From Bacteroidota bacterium (GTDB taxonomy: Bacteria; Bacteroidota; Bacteroidia; AKYH767-A; OLB10): a stretch of 64,000 bases of DNA. The stretch lies in NCBI GenBank assembly GCA_016713925.1, contig JADJOH010000008.1, positions 62,001 to 126,000 on the forward strand, given 5' to 3'. Below are positions 61,893 to 64,000 of the stretch, in pieces (position 1 is the first letter of the stretch; the number at the start of each line of letters is the position of its first letter). The notes under the pieces are model-generated. The model was not told the origin of the DNA and made no database searches. It saw only the letters and a program-made list of their open reading frames with translations. The position numbers and the translations under genes were made by a program.

Positions 61893-63097
61893 TGAGATTC
61901 CTTTGGAGTGCATCGGGAGGCGACCGATTCATTTTGGAGCGGGCTACATACTCTGACCAAATCAAGTATATGTGTTTAGGTGGAATCATTGCGGCTACCG
62001 GTCTGATGGCCGGTATTGCAGGAGGTTATGCTTTCTACACAATCTTTGAACCACGAGGATCGGCAATTGAAAGTGTTTTTAGTCCAACCGTTGCATTAAT
62101 CTCAATTGTATTCGGATGCATTTGGGGGCTAATGATTTTTAATCTTGACCGCTTCATTGTTTCAAGCACTGGTAAAGGAGACGGAACTGAAGCTATTACA
62201 ATGGAAGAATTCAAAGGAGCAATTCCAAGAATCCTTATGGGGGCAATAATTGCACTTACCATTTCAAAACCTGTTGAAATACGTATGTTCAAAACGGAGA
62301 TTGATGTGGAACTTCATAAGGCTCAAATGGAAAAGCAAAGAGAATATCTGTCACAAATAGATTCTATATATATGGGCAGAATAGAGAGTGAAAAGGAGAA
62401 AATTGAAACATGGGAAATTGAAATTCAAAATAAGGAAAAACACTATGTTGAACTTGAGAAGTTATTTACTGATGAAATGGCTGGAAAACATGGCGGAGAT
62501 CCAGGGGTAGGTAGTCAAGCAAGAGAGATTCAATCACAGATGCTACGCCTTGACAATGAAATTTCATTGGTAAAACAAAATAACGAACCTTTGATAAGAG
62601 AAGGATATGAAAACTTAAGAAAGTTTGAATCTAAGAAACAAAGAGAAATTGAAAATGGAGAAGTTGTTGCAGCAGGACTTGATGGACTTCTAGAACGAAT
62701 TAAACTCTGTCATCATATTGCAGGTTTTTGGATTTCTCTTTTCATCACCTTGCTTTTTATGGCTATTGAGTTGACACCAATTTTCTTTAAGCTGATGTTA
62801 GTAAAATCGCCTTACGATTTCTTGAAAGACAACGTTGAGGAGATGATGAAAGCTGAACAAGGAATACACATTGAATACAATTATCACAAAGACAAGGAAG
62901 GACAGGAAAGAGATTTGATTACACATTTGAATAAAGAGAAATTGATAGTTGAGAAGAAGGAACTTTATGATGTCCAGAAAAGATTAACGCAATACGCTAT
63001 TTCAAAATACGAGGAGGAAATGAAAAGGAAAATCGATGCAGATCCCAATGAATTTATAAAAAGTCAGAACAACGCAACCTTAGAAAATGAATCTTAG
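61892..63097 (+). CDS. DUF4407 domain membrane protein
   Basis: 401 residues of the DUF4407 family. Membrane helices occur at about 27-50 (CLGGIIAATGLMAGIAGGYA), 62-85 (PTVALISIVFGCIWGLMIFN), 110-127 (ILMGAIIALTISKPVEIRMF), and 272-300 (IAGFWISLFITLLFMAIELT). The family signatures are FLWSASGGDRFILERA at the start, FNLDRFIVSS after helix 2 and SKPVEIR after helix 3. Between helices 3 and 4 is a long charged coiled coil (about 132-260). The C-terminus is helical and charged. Function of the family is unknown. Its stop overlaps the next gene by 11 bases. Confidence 0.85.
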   Translation: MRFLWSASGGDRFILERATYSDQIKYMCLGGIIAATGLMAGIAGGYAFYTIFEPRGSAIESVFSPTVALISIVFGCIWGLMIFNLDRFIVSSTGKGDGTEAITMEEFKGAIPRILMGAIIALTISKPVEIRMFKTEIDVELHKAQMEKQREYLSQIDSIYMGRIESEKEKIETWEIEIQNKEKHYVELEKLFTDEMAGKHGGDPGVGSQAREIQSQMLRLDNEISLVKQNNEPLIREGYENLRKFESKKQREIENGEVVAAGLDGLLERIKLCHHIAGFWISLFITLLFMAIELTPIFFKLMLVKSPYDFLKDNVEEMMKAEQGIHIEYNYHKDKEGQERDLITHLNKEKLIVEKKELYDVQKRLTQYAISKYEEEMKRKIDADPNEFIKSQNNATLENES

Positions 63098-64000
63098 AAA
63101 ATTTCTTTGTACATTGTCGGGAGATGATTATAGTATTATTAGCCAATGCGATAATGCGCAACAAAATCGCTTTGCAGCAATTGGCGGGTTTGTTTTTTGC
63201 ATTTTTGTTTTATGCTTCTTAAGTAGTTATATCACTTTCACGATGTTGTTTCAAAATTATTATATTGGAGTTCTAGCATCAATTTTCTTTTCCTGGATGA
63301 TTACCAATATTTATTTATTATTGCTTTATACATTAACGAAAAATGTTTTGCCACATTTAAGAAACGACAAAGCACGGGTTTATTCAGCGGGAGTAAGATT
63401 AGGTTTTATTTGCTTTCTTGCAATAGTTGTTTCAAAACCATTAGAATCTTGGCTTTATTCAGATCAATTGGATATCGAAATTTCTATTTATAAGCAAGCA
63501 AAAATTAAGAAGTACACAAAAATCACTTCTGATTATTTTGAACAAGAAACCGAGCAGCTTAAACTCATTATAGATAGGCAGACGAAACTATATGGCAGTA
63601 GTCCTACCGGTAAAGTTGACCTATACGTGAAACTTCTTGAAAAGAAGGAAGATCAAAGACAAGAATTAATTGCCCGAATGGAAAATCTGGTTGAGCATTC
63701 CAACTTCTACATTAGAAGTATAATTATGCTCAATACAAAGCATCCTTCTTGTTGGTTGTTTACTTTTGTAAGTATTATAATTTTTATGATCCCTGCTTAT
63801 CTAAAGAATTTTTTAGGCGAACAAAGTTCTTATTACGATTTAAAAAGGAGAATTGAAATAACGCTGATTCAGCAGGAATATGCTACGTTCAAAAGCCATT
63901 ACAACAGGATATTACAGTCACTCCATAGTACGAACAAAACATTTAGTGAGTGTTATATTGATGCACCTTTCAATACAATCCGTAAGAAGGACGGTCGACA
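63087..64000 (+). CDS. second DUF4407-type membrane protein (partial, cut by window end)
   Basis: At least 304 residues from ATG 63087 with no stop to the end of the window. It shares the DUF4407 plan with its neighbour: LRKFLCTLSGDDYSIISQCD aligns with the SGGDRFIL start, three hydrophobic segments follow, VVSKPLESWLYSDQLDIEIS aligns with ISKPVEIRMFKTEIDVELHK, a coiled coil comes next, and then a fourth helix (WLFTFVSIIIFMIPAYLKNF). It is a divergent paralogue in tandem, overlapping the first gene by 11 bases, so the two proteins are likely made in equal amounts and may form a hetero-oligomer. Confidence 0.75.
   Translation, partial: MNLRKFLCTLSGDDYSIISQCDNAQQNRFAAIGGFVFCIFVLCFLSSYITFTMLFQNYYIGVLASIFFSWMITNIYLLLLYTLTKNVLPHLRNDKARVYSAGVRLGFICFLAIVVSKPLESWLYSDQLDIEISIYKQAKIKKYTKITSDYFEQETEQLKLIIDRQTKLYGSSPTGKVDLYVKLLEKKEDQRQELIARMENLVEHSNFYIRSIIMLNTKHPSCWLFTFVSIIIFMIPAYLKNFLGEQSSYYDLKRRIEITLIQQEYATFKSHYNRILQSLHSTNKTFSECYIDAPFNTIRKKDGR

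Overview
The window reads as a chromosomal segment of a Bacteroidota bacterium (family not resolved). Three things point there: five large secreted proteins end in a type IX secretion (T9SS) type A sorting domain; several genes carry the Bacteroidota -7 promoter element TAnnTTTG instead of a classical -10 box; and the gene families are typical of the phylum (DUF2807 head-GIN lipoprotein, DUF1761, GH130 plus GT4, DUF4407). No rRNA, tRNA or CRISPR array was recognised.

Layout. 1-4.9 kb (minus strand): an MlaF/MlaE-type lipid ABC transporter pair, an AI-2E family permease and a DUF748/AsmA-like envelope protein that is split by a frameshift. 5.1-8.8 kb (plus): a 10-bp tandem repeat, then a two-gene operon of a GH130 mannoside phosphorylase and a GT4 glycosyltransferase fused to a helical-barrel domain. 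9.1-11 kb: three small lipoproteins. 11.1-19.3 kb: a MATE exporter, a decayed P-type ATPase, a CNNM/CorC-type protein and an intact Ca2+-type P-type ATPase. 19.4-22.3 kb: folB and rnr. 22.3-40.9 kb: a block of five T9SS cargo proteins (sortilin-like propeller + PKD, G8-like beta-helix, nine-PKD array, LamG, PNGase F-like), interrupted by DUF1761 and by an ECF sigma factor with an anti-sigma/outer-membrane-type partner. 41-42.2 kb: a fatty acid desaturase. 42.4-48.7 kb: a TetR regulator and a TolC/AcrA/AcrB-type RND efflux operon with matching candidate operator sites. 49.3-50.9 kb: asnB.

51-64 kb is a more AT-rich accessory region. A TPR gene is followed by a cassette of an AlbA_2/Schlafen-type ATP-binding regulator and a TOTE-type primase-helicase, then by a broken second copy of the 5' part and upstream region of the same TPR gene. 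Further on lie a frameshifted propeller protein, an unknown membrane protein, and a cluster of a small Ig-like protein with two adjacent DUF4407-type membrane proteins, the second cut by the window end. Three copies of a ~98-bp repeat, each with a TAnnTTTG box at the same internal offset, sit in front of the three modules of this region.

Several genes are broken at homopolymer runs (DUF748, P-type ATPase, propeller) and one intergenic stretch is an improbable run of Gs and Cs. Assembly or sequencing error must therefore be excluded before these are called true pseudogenes. REP-like palindromes of several families fill many intergenic gaps, and one appears to lie inside the annotated 5' end of the tolC-like gene.
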